This document shows, piece after piece, positions 1 to 7,402 of a stretch of DNA of 11,077 nt. Position numbers and translations under genes: made by a program. Each line of letters starts with the position of its first letter. Within the stretch, counting starts at the first letter, position 1. Under the pieces are notes generated by a model that was given only the letters and a program-made list of their open reading frames with translations, did not search any database and had not been told where the DNA came from. The DNA is from JACQXX01 sp964639175 (GTDB taxonomy: Bacteria > Acidobacteriota > Blastocatellia > Chloracidobacteriales > Chloracidobacteriaceae), in assembly GCA_964639175.1 (NCBI GenBank), contig CAZXCE010000255.1, positions 1 through 11,077 of the forward strand, in the 5' to 3' direction.

Positions 1-923
1 AAGGCCGTGGAGGTGCCGGACCACGTCCTGACGATCCTGACCGCCGACCAGCAGGGTGGTTTGGTTCAGAGCCAGCAGACTGGTGATATGACAGGGTTGA
101 ATGAGGGCGGTCTGGCTCACCTGATCAACCAGGGTTGTTGGAAGGTCACTTGAATCAGTTTTCACTGACCACAACCCATCCCGAGTCCCAACAAACAAAT
201 ATCCGGAGGGGTGAAAACAAAGCCGGCTGATTTCACGAACTGGCTGGGTTGAGGTGGACCCTATATCGTGTGGACGATATGTTCCGGTTTGAGGATCAAA
301 CTGAAATAACCCCACGGTGGTGGCAACCCACAATCTTTTTTGTGCGTCCTCAGCAACTTCCAGAACCACCCGGGCTTCACCCTGAATCACTTGAAAGAGC
401 TGATCCGACCTGGTTTCAGGATTGTACCCCACCAATCCCCGTTTGGTTCCAATCCATATTCGCCGGGATGAATCTTGAAAGAGCGAAAGAATCTGGTCTT
501 TCACACCAACTTGCGTCAGGGATTCGAGTTTGACAAACGTATCGTCGGCTCGATGATAGACAAATATCCCCTCGCGCTGAGTCCCAACCCATAGCCCTCC
601 GGCCTGGTCAGTCAGCAAACAATTGGTGGTGATATTTGGTTCAAGCGGTGTTGCGTGCAATGGATAGTACTTAAACGTTATCCCATCATACCGGAAAACG
701 CCTCGTTCAGTCCCAACCCACAAAAAACCGGTTGAATCCTGGGCCAGACACCGGACGGCCCCGCTGGTCAACCCCTGCACCTCTNNNNNNNNNNGTGTTC
801 AAACCGGAGGATGGGTTGTGATTGGGCGCTGGCACCGGTGAGAAGCAAGAAACCAAGGGTTAGACCATATCTGATCAACCACAAAACATACCATTGATTG
901 CAAGAGGCCATGGTAAATCGCAT
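1..923 (-). CDS. Exported two-component-regulator-propeller protein, N-terminal part, interrupted by assembly gap
   Basis: The minus strand reads as a signal peptide followed by propeller blades. Before the gap there are 43 residues from ATG 923: a hydrophobic stretch (about residues 11-30) ending in ASA, with likely cleavage near residue 33, then the entry motif RFEH. After the gap (783 down to 1) 261 residues are open, with blade motifs WVGTERGVFRYDG, LWVGTQREGIFVY, IWIGTKRGLVGY, LWVATTVGLFQF and LFVGTRDGLWSV. These are Reg_prop repeats, found in the periplasmic sensor part of hybrid histidine kinases and GGDEF or other signalling proteins. The C-terminal output domain lies outside the window, so its type is unknown. 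The 10 N bases put the two halves in different frames, which is best read as an arbitrary gap length. ATG 911 is an alternative start; neither has a clear Shine-Dalgarno. The family is sure, the function is not. Confidence 0.85.
785..794. other. Assembly gap of 10 N
   Basis: Ten unknown bases sit between codon CAC (H, 797-795) and codon GAG (E, 783-781) of the propeller gene. The reading frames on the two sides agree only if the true number of missing bases is 2 more than a multiple of 3. Family spacing from the RFEH-type motif to the GL(T/S) motif suggests about 5 missing bases. Confidence 0.97.
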
Positions 924-1120
924 GTGGGGGTTGGCAGGCAAAGTCAGATGAACTGAGGTGATACAATCCAGGATGTGGGGCAATTGTCAGGAATGAACTA
1001 TGGGTCAGTGTATCTTAAAAGCGAGGATATTCCTATCAGTGGAGTGTGATCGGCCCGGCCTTCAACCAGAGTGCCAGTAGATTCACTCCATATCAATAAT
1101 TATCAGACTTAAAGTAATCC

Positions 1121-1153
1121 AAAAAAAGAGAGATGAACCACCTCTCTTTTTTT
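1121..1153 (-). terminator. Symmetric intrinsic terminator after the S41 protease gene
   Basis: A perfect 12-bp stem (1121-1132 with 1142-1153) encloses a 9-base loop. The arms are A7GAGAG and CTCTCT7, so the hairpin ends in a run of seven T on either strand. It lies 43 bases past the stop of the protease gene and most likely ends that transcript before the propeller gene. Because the T-run is part of the stem, it could also work from the other side, but no plus-strand gene precedes it. Confidence 0.75.
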
Positions 1154-1196
1154 CTCACTTTCGCGAGTGCCCGGCTTTGATCTTTCCCCTCTGTGC

Positions 1197-2852
1197 CTAT
1201 TCAACCATCGTTCTCCCGCCTCGTGCCACTTGCGCGCGTTGGGCCAGCTCTCGTGCCTGAGGAATCGTTTCAATGGCCTTTTGGGTTTGGGTATCAACCT
1301 GCAACCGGACTTCCATCCCGGCTTCCGTACCATAGGCAGCCGTCACAACCTGCTCGCGGATCAGATTACGCAAATATTTGCTGTTTTCAGTTACCTGGCT
1401 ATCAGTGACAGATTTGTAGTCCGGGTTGGTGCGCAAAAACGTTCGCAAAGCCACCAGCAGTTTATCGGTCACGACATAGTCATCATCCCGGAGCGTGTGA
1501 TGATACTGGGTTTGGGTTACCCGAAACTGCGGGAAGCCCTGGATCTGGCCGCCGATCAATTGCCGCGTAAACTCAAACGCGGCGCTAAACAACTGCGCCT
1601 GAAGCGGCGTCAAGATTTGTTCTTTTTCTTCGACATCAGGCGTAATGCCGCCGCCACCGTACACTTTACGCCCCATATCAGTTGAAAGGGCCTGGCCAAG
1701 TGGCTGGGAAGTTCCAGGCTGGTGGGCATAATAGTCATAGAGTGCCCCCCCAGAATACTGACGCTGGATACACCGACCACTTGGGGTATAGTACTTGGCC
1801 GTCGTCAAAGTCAGGGCAGATCCAAAGGGTAATTTAAAAACAGTTTGGACCAGACCTTTGCCAAAACTTTGTTCCCCAACAATCAATCCCCGGTCATGGT
1901 CCTGGATGGCGCCAGCCACAATTTCAGAGGCCGATGCTGAACCACGGTTGATTAAGACCACCATCGCGCTCTGGTTAGGCCGATCATTTTCAGACCGGTA
2001 CTCACGAAACTCAGCGTCTTCGTTTCCAGGTCGTCCTTTTTGTGACAGGATTGTCAGATCTTCAGGGAGGAACGCACTGGCCACCTTGATGGCCTGATTG
2101 AGGAGGCCTCCCGGATTGCCACGTAAATCCAGGATCAGCGACCGCATTCCCTGCGCCTGTAAATCCTGGAGCGCTACCCGCAGTTCATCCTCGGTGGTAT
2201 GAGTAAATCCTTGTAACAAAGCGACATACCCAATTCCAGGACGAATCATAAAGTGGTGGCGAATCGAAGGCAGCGGCACGGCATCGCGAATGATTTTAAA
2301 GGTCAATGGTTTCGGAACTCCCACTCGCTCAACGGTCACTTCGACCGGTTCGCCTTGTGGCCCCCGGACTTCATCCATCACCTGATCCGTGGTCCATTCA
2401 ATCGCAGATTTCCCGTTCACCGCTAAAATGGCATCACCATAGCGCAGTCCAGCCTTGACCGCGGGGGTATTTTCAATCGTGGCCAGGATAAATACCCGGT
2501 TATTACGTCGATTGATTGAGACGCCAATTCCATAAAACTGTCCACGCTGCTCGCTTTGGATTTTTTGGAATTCCTTGGTGTCAAAATAGTTTGAGTGTGG
2601 ATCAAGGGTTCGCAACATGCCCTGGATCGAGGTTTTGGTCAGATCATCAGCGGTTACCTCTTCCACATAGTGCTGATTGATCAGTTCCTGGGCTTCAGTA
2701 AACGTCCGGACAATGCGATTTAAACTTGTGGCTTCGGATTTTCCAGTGTTCGCCTCAGCAATGGAAGACTGGTGATGGTCAAACCACCACCCACCACTGA
2801 TCGTTGCCATTAAAATCACCGCACCGAACGTGACATATACCTTTGATTTCAT
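1197..2852 (-). CDS. S41 family C-terminal processing peptidase (CtpA-like), membrane-anchored
   Basis: Serine protease of 551 residues, of the tail-specific or C-terminal processing type, expected to act on envelope proteins in the periplasm. Residues 5-24 form an uncleaved anchor or signal segment. A PDZ domain spans about 105-180 (GIGVSINRRNNRVFI onward), which in this family gates substrate C-termini. The S41 catalytic core follows: LDLRGNPGGLL at 241-251, GSASASE with catalytic Ser307, and SFGKGLVQ with Lys332 and Gln336. The 25-residue Ser-Lys spacing and the Gln at Lys+4 match the known Ser-Lys-Gln triad, so the enzyme looks active. The tail (about 410-551) is a charged, mostly helical extension. 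AAAGG lies upstream of ATG 2852 with workable spacing. It follows the zinc-ribbon gene on the same strand by 159 bases. Confidence 0.95.
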   Translation of the reverse strand: MKSKVYVTFGAVILMATISGGWWFDHHQSSIAEANTGKSEATSLNRIVRTFTEAQELINQHYVEEVTADDLTKTSIQGMLRTLDPHSNYFDTKEFQKIQSEQRGQFYGIGVSINRRNNRVFILATIENTPAVKAGLRYGDAILAVNGKSAIEWTTDQVMDEVRGPQGEPVEVTVERVGVPKPLTFKIIRDAVPLPSIRHHFMIRPGIGYVALLQGFTHTTEDELRVALQDLQAQGMRSLILDLRGNPGGLLNQAIKVASAFLPEDLTILSQKGRPGNEDAEFREYRSENDRPNQSAMVVLINRGSASASEIVAGAIQDHDRGLIVGEQSFGKGLVQTVFKLPFGSALTLTTAKYYTPSGRCIQRQYSGGALYDYYAHQPGTSQPLGQALSTDMGRKVYGGGGITPDVEEKEQILTPLQAQLFSAAFEFTRQLIGGQIQGFPQFRVTQTQYHHTLRDDDYVVTDKLLVALRTFLRTNPDYKSVTDSQVTENSKYLRNLIREQVVTAAYGTEAGMEVRLQVDTQTQKAIETIPQARELAQRAQVARGGRTMVE

Positions 2853-2920
2853 GATCTGCTACCTTTCACAAACAAACTCAACCGTGTTGGACACCACCGA
2901 ACAACAGCTTTTCTTCCACA

Positions 2921-2950
2921 AACTTAAAGGAAAAGAATTCCGCTTGTCAA
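2921..2950 (-). promoter_or_regulatory. Possible sigma-70-type promoter for the S41 peptidase gene
   Basis: On the minus strand a perfect TTGACA (2950-2945) is followed after 18 bases by TAAGTT (2926-2921), a poor -10 match with 3 of 6 bases. It sits about 70 bases before the ATG at 2852, in the gap after the zinc-ribbon gene. The -35 box is good and the -10 weak, so this is only a candidate. Confidence 0.3.
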
Positions 2951-3011
2951 AAGATTCCGCATATCTTTTCCCGGATCTGGCGCCAGGATGATCAGGAATC
3001 GATTTCAGTGC

Positions 3012-3641
3012 CTATTTGGAACGAGTAGCCACAAAACTGGCCTCCCTGGCCTCGGCCCGTGGATTAAAGCAGATTAACTCTGCCTCTCCACGAAGCTCTT
3101 CACCCGTGACCACCGCATCAAACGAAAAGAGGTTGGCCGCCCCCTCTTTGGTTTTCAGTCGAATTGAATTTCCATGAAAACTGTCACTAATCAATGGAAT
3201 TGACGGTTTGGGTTGGCCAGCCGCCGGAAATTGAATCAAGGCCGAGCCAACCACGTTTTCACCATATTGCGATAAATGAATGGTAACCCTGGCGGTGCCC
3301 CCATCTTTTAAGTTGACCGAACCTTCATAGACCCCTTCAACGTTGGCACAGGTGAGGCACACATGAAAAAGCACCTTGGAGGCCCACAAGCCCATCACAC
3401 CAATGAAAATAACCAGGACCACCATGCCAATCCTTCCATTGATCTGAATGGCACTGAGTTTTTCATAATACGGCAGTGTGCGAAGATAGCTATCGAGTCT
3501 CACCCGCCAGGATGGATCATCGACATTGGGACTGCGTTTTCGGGTTGATTCAGCCCGGCGACCAGCCGGAGTCTTAAATCCACATTTAACACACGTAAGC
3601 GCGGCAGGCGGCACATCTGCGTAGCACCGAGGGCACCTCAT
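3012..3641 (-). CDS. Zinc-ribbon, single-pass membrane protein of unknown function
   Basis: Protein of 209 residues that I do not recognise as a named family. It opens with a zinc ribbon, CPRC at 3-6 and CVKC at 17-20, followed by a basic stretch (about 28-37), a single membrane segment (about 71-92), and then a polar, beta-rich C-terminal half (about 100-209). A second CxxC pair (C95, C98) stands directly after the membrane segment. The predicted layout is ribbon in the cytoplasm and C-terminal domain outside. The start ATG 3641 has AAGGA upstream. The gene is divergent from truA and precedes the S41 peptidase on the same strand, so the two may be related in envelope work, but the 159-base gap and possible internal promoter do not prove cotranscription. 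Confidence 0.85.
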   Translation of the reverse strand: MRCPRCYADVPPAALTCVKCGFKTPAGRRAESTRKRSPNVDDPSWRVRLDSYLRTLPYYEKLSAIQINGRIGMVVLVIFIGVMGLWASKVLFHVCLTCANVEGVYEGSVNLKDGGTARVTIHLSQYGENVVGSALIQFPAAGQPKPSIPLISDSFHGNSIRLKTKEGAANLFSFDAVVTGEELRGEAELICFNPRAEAREASFVATRSK

Positions 3642-3790
3642 GGTTCAAGATCCTTCCATAAAAATTGAAATTCACCCTGGTTGATCCATTCAAATTACGA
3701 GCGGAGACAGCAATTTTTGAGTTGTACGGCGGTTGATAAAAGTGTACCAGTCAGTCTGCGAGTTTAGGTCCAGAGTTAAGGGTAATTGTG

Positions 3791-3824
3791 AACCAGCCAA
3801 AACGGACTGAAGCTGGTTATTTTT
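3791..3824 (+). terminator. Terminator-like hairpin with no gene upstream
   Basis: AACCAGC (3791-3797) and GCTGGTT (3812-3818) form a 7-bp stem around a 14-base loop, followed by ATTTTT on the plus strand only. No plus-strand gene ends before it, so it would act on a leader or small RNA if it acts at all. The long loop and short stem make it a weak terminator. Confidence 0.3.
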
Positions 3825-3879
3825 GATGTGCGGGTAAATCAGGGAGGATTCTCCCTACCTTACCAAAAACCCATTCATA

Positions 3880-3993
3880 ATGGCAAAAGGAGGACCAGGA
3901 AAAAAGCAAAAGGACGCTCAAAATCACTCCTTCTTCCGATCTTTTCTCAAGACTGACCTGGGCACTGTAACTCAGTACCACCAGGTCAGGTGA
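3880..3993 (+). CDS. Possible small protein or leader peptide before truA (37 aa)
   Basis: ATG 3880 opens a 37-codon frame ending at TGA 3991-3993. The product begins MAKGGPGKKQKD, is basic at its N-terminus, and ends TQYHQVR. No Shine-Dalgarno is visible upstream, and no homologue is recognised. Its stop codon falls inside the left arm of the hairpin at 3987-4009, a geometry seen in leader-peptide attenuators. No run of a single regulatory codon is present. This may be chance. Confidence 0.2.
   Translation: MAKGGPGKKQKDAQNHSFFRSFLKTDLGTVTQYHQVR
3954..3988 (+). promoter_or_regulatory. Hairpin in the truA leader
   Basis: TGACCTGG (3954-3961) pairs perfectly with CCAGGTCA (3981-3988). An inner ACTG/CAGT stem can form within the loop. 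The last two bases of the right arm overlap the start of the next hairpin (3987-4009), so the two structures compete. Confidence 0.4.
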
Positions 3994-4016
3994 TCAATCG
4001 TTGAGCCTGCTTTTTT
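3987..4016 (+). terminator. Possible intrinsic terminator or attenuator just upstream of truA
   Basis: CAGG (3987-3990) pairs with CCTG (4006-4009) and TCAA (3994-3997) with TTGA (4001-4004) around a TCG loop, with an uneven internal loop. One base later comes a run of six T (4011-4016), only 12 bases before the truA ATG. The stem is weak, so activity is uncertain. Confidence 0.3.
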
Positions 4017-4028
4017 CCGTATCTGTCA

Positions 4029-4763
4029 ATGCATCGTCTGAAATCTCTGATTGAATATGATGGTACACACTTTAACGGCTGGCAAATTCAGCCGGGTCAC
4101 CCGTCAATCCAGGGGACCTTAACTGAGGCATTCGAACGTATCGAAGGCCACTCCGTCACACTCCACGCGGCAGGTCGCACCGATGCCGGGGTTCACGCGC
4201 TGGGACAGGTCATTCACTGTACGGTACTCAAGGAACTGCCCCCCGAGCGATGGCAGGCAGCACTCAATAGCTGGCTCCCTCCTGACATCCGGGTTCGATC
4301 TGTTTCGAGGTGCGACGCTGATTTTCATGCCCGGCTCTCTGCCCGCCAAAAAGTGTATGCCTACCGGTTCTGGAAAGGCAGAATCGTCAGCCCATTCTGG
4401 CACCGGTACGTGCTGGCCGTTCCAACCTCAATCAACTGGGAAGCGATGCACATCGCGGCCCAATCACTGGTTGGCACATTTGACTTTACGCCATTTACGG
4501 TGGCTGACTGTGAGGTGCATACCCATACCCGTACCATTTCTGATATTTCCTGGCGACCTCTCTCAGACGAGGTGATCAGCCTGGAATTTTCGGGGAACGG
4601 GTTTTTAAAGTATATGGTCCGGCGTATGGTTGGCCTGTTGATGGATGTGGGAAACAATCGCTATCCGGCCTCGGTTGTTTCCGACGTACTGGCGGGTCGA
4701 AGTTCCCCCCAAATCACAACCGCCCCAGCAAAAGGGTTGACTCTGATTCGGGTGGACTACTAG
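4029..4763 (+). CDS. truA: tRNA pseudouridine(38-40) synthase TruA
   Basis: Converts uridine to pseudouridine at positions 38, 39 and 40 in the anticodon stem-loop of tRNAs, in the cytoplasm. The 244-residue length is normal for bacterial TruA. The N-terminal IEYDGTHFNGWQ motif is at 8-19 and the catalytic motif GRTDAGVHALGQ at 49-60, with Asp52 as the nucleophile. Further family marks are FHARLSARQKVYAYRFW in the middle and FLKYMVRRMVG near 196-206. The ATG at 4029 fits the family N-terminus, but no Shine-Dalgarno is visible: the bases before it are a T-run and pyrimidine-rich. It is the first gene of the plus-strand arm, 129 bases before uppS. Confidence 0.97.
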   Translation: MHRLKSLIEYDGTHFNGWQIQPGHPSIQGTLTEAFERIEGHSVTLHAAGRTDAGVHALGQVIHCTVLKELPPERWQAALNSWLPPDIRVRSVSRCDADFHARLSARQKVYAYRFWKGRIVSPFWHRYVLAVPTSINWEAMHIAAQSLVGTFDFTPFTVADCEVHTHTRTISDISWRPLSDEVISLEFSGNGFLKYMVRRMVGLLMDVGNNRYPASVVSDVLAGRSSPQITTAPAKGLTLIRVDY

Positions 4764-4892
4764 TATCGGCCACTTTAGTACACTTCGAGTTTTTCTACCT
4801 CGCTTGCTGGACCTATCAAACCAATCATCCAAACCTTGAGGCACAGCCATCTGGGCTCACCGGATCATTGTGCTTTGGGATCGAGAATTGTC

Positions 4893-5687
4893 ATGTTTAA
4901 CTTTGAGGGACTTATTGAACCTGGATCGCGTGATGAGGCTCTGCTCTCCCAGCTTGATCCGCAACGGATGCCCTCACACATTGCCATCATCATGGATGGC
5001 AATGGACGCTGGGCCAAACGCCAGGGAAAACCTCGGGTCATGGGTCATCCGGCAGGGATCGAATCAGTGCGTGAAATGGTTGAAACCTGTGCCCGGCTTG
5101 GAATTACGACTCTCACGCTCTATACCTTTTCAACTGAAAACTGGCGTCGCCCACGGTTTGAAATTGACATGCTCTGGAAACTGCTGCGCGAGTGCCTGCA
5201 CAAAGAAATTGACCTGCTTGACCGCAACAACGTCCAGTTACGCTTTATTGGCCGACTCCATGAAATTGAATCCAGTTTGCTGCGCGATATTCACAAGGCT
5301 GAGCAGAAGTTACACCACAAAACCGGGCTCGTGCTCAACATTGCCTTTAATTACAGTGGTCGGGCCGAACTCACCGATGCCTTCCGGGCACTGGCCACTG
5401 AATGCCAGTTGACCGGACGCTCGCCACAAAGTATTACCGAAGACGACATCGCCCGTCATTTGTATATCGGCTCGGATCCAGATTTATTAATTCGGACCAG
5501 TGGTGAGATGCGGCTGAGCAATTTTTTACTCTGGCAACTGGCCTACACCGAAATTGTCATCACCGATACCCTGTGGCCTGACTTTCGCCGTCCGAACCTG
5601 TTTGAATCCATTCTTGCCTTCCAAAATCGAGATCGTCGGTTTGGTGGAGTCGAAGCCACAACCCACAAAAAACCAGCGCGGGTCTGA
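4893..5687 (+). CDS. uppS: Isoprenyl transferase (undecaprenyl diphosphate synthase) UppS
   Basis: Cytosolic cis-prenyltransferase that adds isopentenyl units to farnesyl diphosphate to make undecaprenyl diphosphate, the lipid carrier for peptidoglycan and O-antigen synthesis. From ATG 4893 it has 264 residues, the usual size. Motifs in order: AIIMDGNGRWAKRQG with catalytic Asp35, GHPAGIESVREMVE (His kept, Pro where Arg or Lys is common), LYTFSTENWRRP, then RTSGEMRLSNFLLWQLAYTEI and WPDF near the C-terminus. A TTG at 4836 would give a 19-residue longer form, but that extension is unlike the family and ATG 4893 is preferred. Neither has a strong Shine-Dalgarno. cdsA follows after 33 bases, a conserved pairing. 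Confidence 0.96.
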   Translation: MFNFEGLIEPGSRDEALLSQLDPQRMPSHIAIIMDGNGRWAKRQGKPRVMGHPAGIESVREMVETCARLGITTLTLYTFSTENWRRPRFEIDMLWKLLRECLHKEIDLLDRNNVQLRFIGRLHEIESSLLRDIHKAEQKLHHKTGLVLNIAFNYSGRAELTDAFRALATECQLTGRSPQSITEDDIARHLYIGSDPDLLIRTSGEMRLSNFLLWQLAYTEIVITDTLWPDFRRPNLFESILAFQNRDRRFGGVEATTHKKPARV

Positions 5688-5720
5688 CTTGATCAATCAA
5701 AGGCCACGGTTCCTTACATC

Positions 5721-6557
5721 ATGACCAATCTCCAACAACGTGTTCTCGCCGGTCTGATCGCACTCCCGCTGCTCTTTGTGAGCATCTGGCTTGGCTCACC
5801 TTACTTTTTCTGTGGTCTGGTACTGGTCACCACCCTGCTCGGGCTGCATGAGTTTTTCCTTCTGGTTGAGAAGATTGGATTTCATCCTGTGAGGGCGGCA
5901 GGATTTGCAATGATGCTGGTGATTGAAGGGCTCTTTTTCCTCAATCAACCAGGCTCAGACTGGTTCTTGATCACAATCGGCGTATCGCTCACGCTCATGA
6001 TGATCTGGTCCATTTTGACGTCGAAAACCACTGAGGATTTTCAAAAAGTGCTGGTTTCGCACGCCACAACCCTGTTTGGGGTGTTTTATGTCGGATTTCT
6101 GGCCAGTTTTTTGATCCGTCTGAAACTCTTGGCGCCACCACACATCGGGAGCCAGCTCTTATCATTATTTTTTATGGTGATTATGGCGGGTGATACCTTT
6201 GCCTATTTTACCGGTCGAGCCCTTGGTCGTCACAAGTTAGCTCCCACAATCAGCCCGGGAAAAACCATTGAAGGCTCGTGTGGCGGGATTGTTGGGAGTA
6301 TTGCCTTTGCCCTGCTGGCTCGCTTCTGGTTTTTTCCCCAACTTCCACTCATCCACGCCATTGCGCTGGCCATCGTGATGAATCTGGTCGGACAGCTTGG
6401 CGACCTCTATGAATCATTACTCAAACGCGGATCAGGTACCAAAGATGCCGCCGCCATTATTCCTGGTCACGGGGGGTTGCTCGACCGCCTGGATAGTTTG
6501 CTCTTTAACGCCCCGATACTGTACTACTATATTCACTTCTGGCCGTTAACCACCTGA
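5721..6557 (+). CDS. cdsA: Phosphatidate cytidylyltransferase (CDP-diacylglycerol synthase) CdsA
   Basis: Inner-membrane enzyme that joins phosphatidic acid and CTP to give CDP-diacylglycerol and diphosphate, the branch point of phospholipid synthesis. The 278 residues contain about eight membrane segments (starting near 10, 28, 60, 82, 112, 145, 187 and 209). The family signature near the C-terminus is complete: SLLKRGSGTKD at 232-242, PGHGG at 248-252, and DRLD at 255-258. The upstream loop AGDTFAYFTGRALGRHK (156-172) is also typical. It starts 33 bases after uppS with no good Shine-Dalgarno near ATG 5721, which suggests translation helped by the upstream gene. In many bacteria dxr and rseP come next; here a TPR gene follows instead. 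Confidence 0.96.
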   Translation: MTNLQQRVLAGLIALPLLFVSIWLGSPYFFCGLVLVTTLLGLHEFFLLVEKIGFHPVRAAGFAMMLVIEGLFFLNQPGSDWFLITIGVSLTLMMIWSILTSKTTEDFQKVLVSHATTLFGVFYVGFLASFLIRLKLLAPPHIGSQLLSLFFMVIMAGDTFAYFTGRALGRHKLAPTISPGKTIEGSCGGIVGSIAFALLARFWFFPQLPLIHAIALAIVMNLVGQLGDLYESLLKRGSGTKDAAAIIPGHGGLLDRLDSLLFNAPILYYYIHFWPLTT

Positions 6558-6567
6558 ACCCTGAACC
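6554..6567 (+). repeat. Heptamer tandem repeat CTGAACC x2 at the end of cdsA
   Basis: Two perfect copies of CTGAACC stand side by side. The first copy contains the cdsA stop codon (TGA, 6555-6557). The seven-base period matches the degenerate heptamers in the next two intergenic regions. Confidence 0.7.
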
Positions 6568-6590
6568 CGATTTCATTGGGATTTTATTTT
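6566..6590 (+). terminator. Likely intrinsic terminator after cdsA
   Basis: CCCGAT (6566-6571) pairs with ATTGGG (6575-6580), including one G-T pair, around a three-base loop, followed by the T-rich ATTTTATTTT. It lies just past the cdsA stop. The stem is short, so read-through into the TPR gene is possible. Confidence 0.5.
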
Positions 6591-6636
6591 CTTCCGGGTC
6601 CCTTATTTCATTTTCTTTCTTCACGTTGTATTTGTT

Positions 6637-7395
6637 ATGGATAAAAAAAGTCTTTCAATCGGTATCACAGTTGGCCTGCTCATCGGCTTTTTCTTTGGAT
6701 TTTATTGGACAAACGCCATGAATCGGGGTTTTGTCAAAGAAGCCGAAGATAAGCTCCGTCAGGCACAGGCCAACCCAGGTCAATCAGGTTCGTCGGGAAC
6801 CCCAACCGGTCAACCACCACACGATGACGTTCACTCAAATGTCACCACCGGGCAAGCCAACCCTGAAGAAATTGCCCAGGCCCTCGATTATGCCCAAAAG
6901 AATCGCGGCAACTATGAAGCCCAGATGAATGTGGGCAAATATCTGTATTTCGTGGGCAAGAAACTGCCTGAAGCCCGCGCCTGTTTTGAAGATGCGCTCA
7001 AAACCAAACCCAATGATATGGAAGCGCTGGTGACACTTGGGAATGTTTCCTTTGACGAGCAAAAATACGATATTGCTCAAAAGCATTATGAAGCGGCCCT
7101 CAAACTCAATGACAAGGATGTCAATGTCCGGACTGACCTCGGAAATACCTATTTCCAGCGTCAGCAGTTTGATAAAGCCATTTCCTTCTATCAGGAATCA
7201 CTCAAGCTCGACCCCAAACACATTCCAACCCTCTTCAATCTGGCTTCAGCTCAAATTCGGACCAGCAAAATGGCTGAAGCCAAAGTCACGATTGATGAAC
7301 TGGCCAAAGTTGACCCCCAAAATCGCGCGCTTCCAGATTTGAAAGCTGCGCTTGAATCTGCCTCCAGCACGAAACGGGACATTCCAACTCATTGA
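6637..7395 (+). CDS. Membrane-anchored tetratricopeptide-repeat protein
   Basis: Protein of 252 residues. A single hydrophobic segment (about 7-26, after MDKKS) anchors it in the membrane, followed by a short charged helix and a Pro/Gly/Ser-rich linker (about 45-75). Four TPR units follow: about 93-126 (MNVGKYLYFVGKKLPEARACF), 127-160 (LVTLGNVSFDEQKYDIAQKHY), 161-194 (TDLGNTYFQRQQFDKAISFY) and 195-228 (FNLASAQIRTSKMAEAKVTI). TPR arrays bind other proteins. Nothing here tells the partner, though NrfG- or CcmH-like assembly factors have the same general layout. The positive-inside rule gives the TPR part outside the cytoplasm. No Shine-Dalgarno is seen before ATG 6637. It lies 79 bases after cdsA, beyond a possible terminator. 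Confidence 0.9.
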   Translation: MDKKSLSIGITVGLLIGFFFGFYWTNAMNRGFVKEAEDKLRQAQANPGQSGSSGTPTGQPPHDDVHSNVTTGQANPEEIAQALDYAQKNRGNYEAQMNVGKYLYFVGKKLPEARACFEDALKTKPNDMEALVTLGNVSFDEQKYDIAQKHYEAALKLNDKDVNVRTDLGNTYFQRQQFDKAISFYQESLKLDPKHIPTLFNLASAQIRTSKMAEAKVTIDELAKVDPQNRALPDLKAALESASSTKRDIPTH

Positions 7396-7402
7396 AGATA
7401 AG

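Larger units (their letters stand above)
3642..4028. other. Divergent intergenic region between the zinc-ribbon gene and truA
   Basis: 387 bases without a convincing gene. It should hold the promoters of both divergent genes, but no clear -35/-10 pair was found on either strand. It contains a terminator-like hairpin (3791-3824), a small dyad AGGGAG-GATT-CTCCCT (3841-3856), a possible 37-codon frame (3880-3993), a longer hairpin (3954-3988) and a hairpin followed by six T (3987-4016) just before the truA start. Confidence 0.8.

Noticed and set aside
249..533. 94-codon plus-strand open frame
   Set aside because: The opposite strand gives continuous propeller blades through the whole stretch.
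1040..1090. TGGAGTG/CACTCCA inverted repeat with a 37-base loop
   Set aside because: Seven base pairs at that distance are common by chance, and nothing else supports a function.
1167..1685. 172-codon plus-strand open frame
   Set aside because: It lies antisense over the C-terminal part of the S41 peptidase, whose motifs are sure; the product has no recognisable domain.
4183..4575. 130-codon plus-strand open frame
   Set aside because: Out-of-frame shadow within truA, with no family signature.
4836..4892. TTG start giving a longer UppS
   Set aside because: The added 19 residues are not family-like, and ATG 4893 gives the usual length.
5689..5700. TTGATCAATCAA dyad between uppS and cdsA
   Set aside because: Short AT-rich palindrome with no T-run or context to suggest a site.
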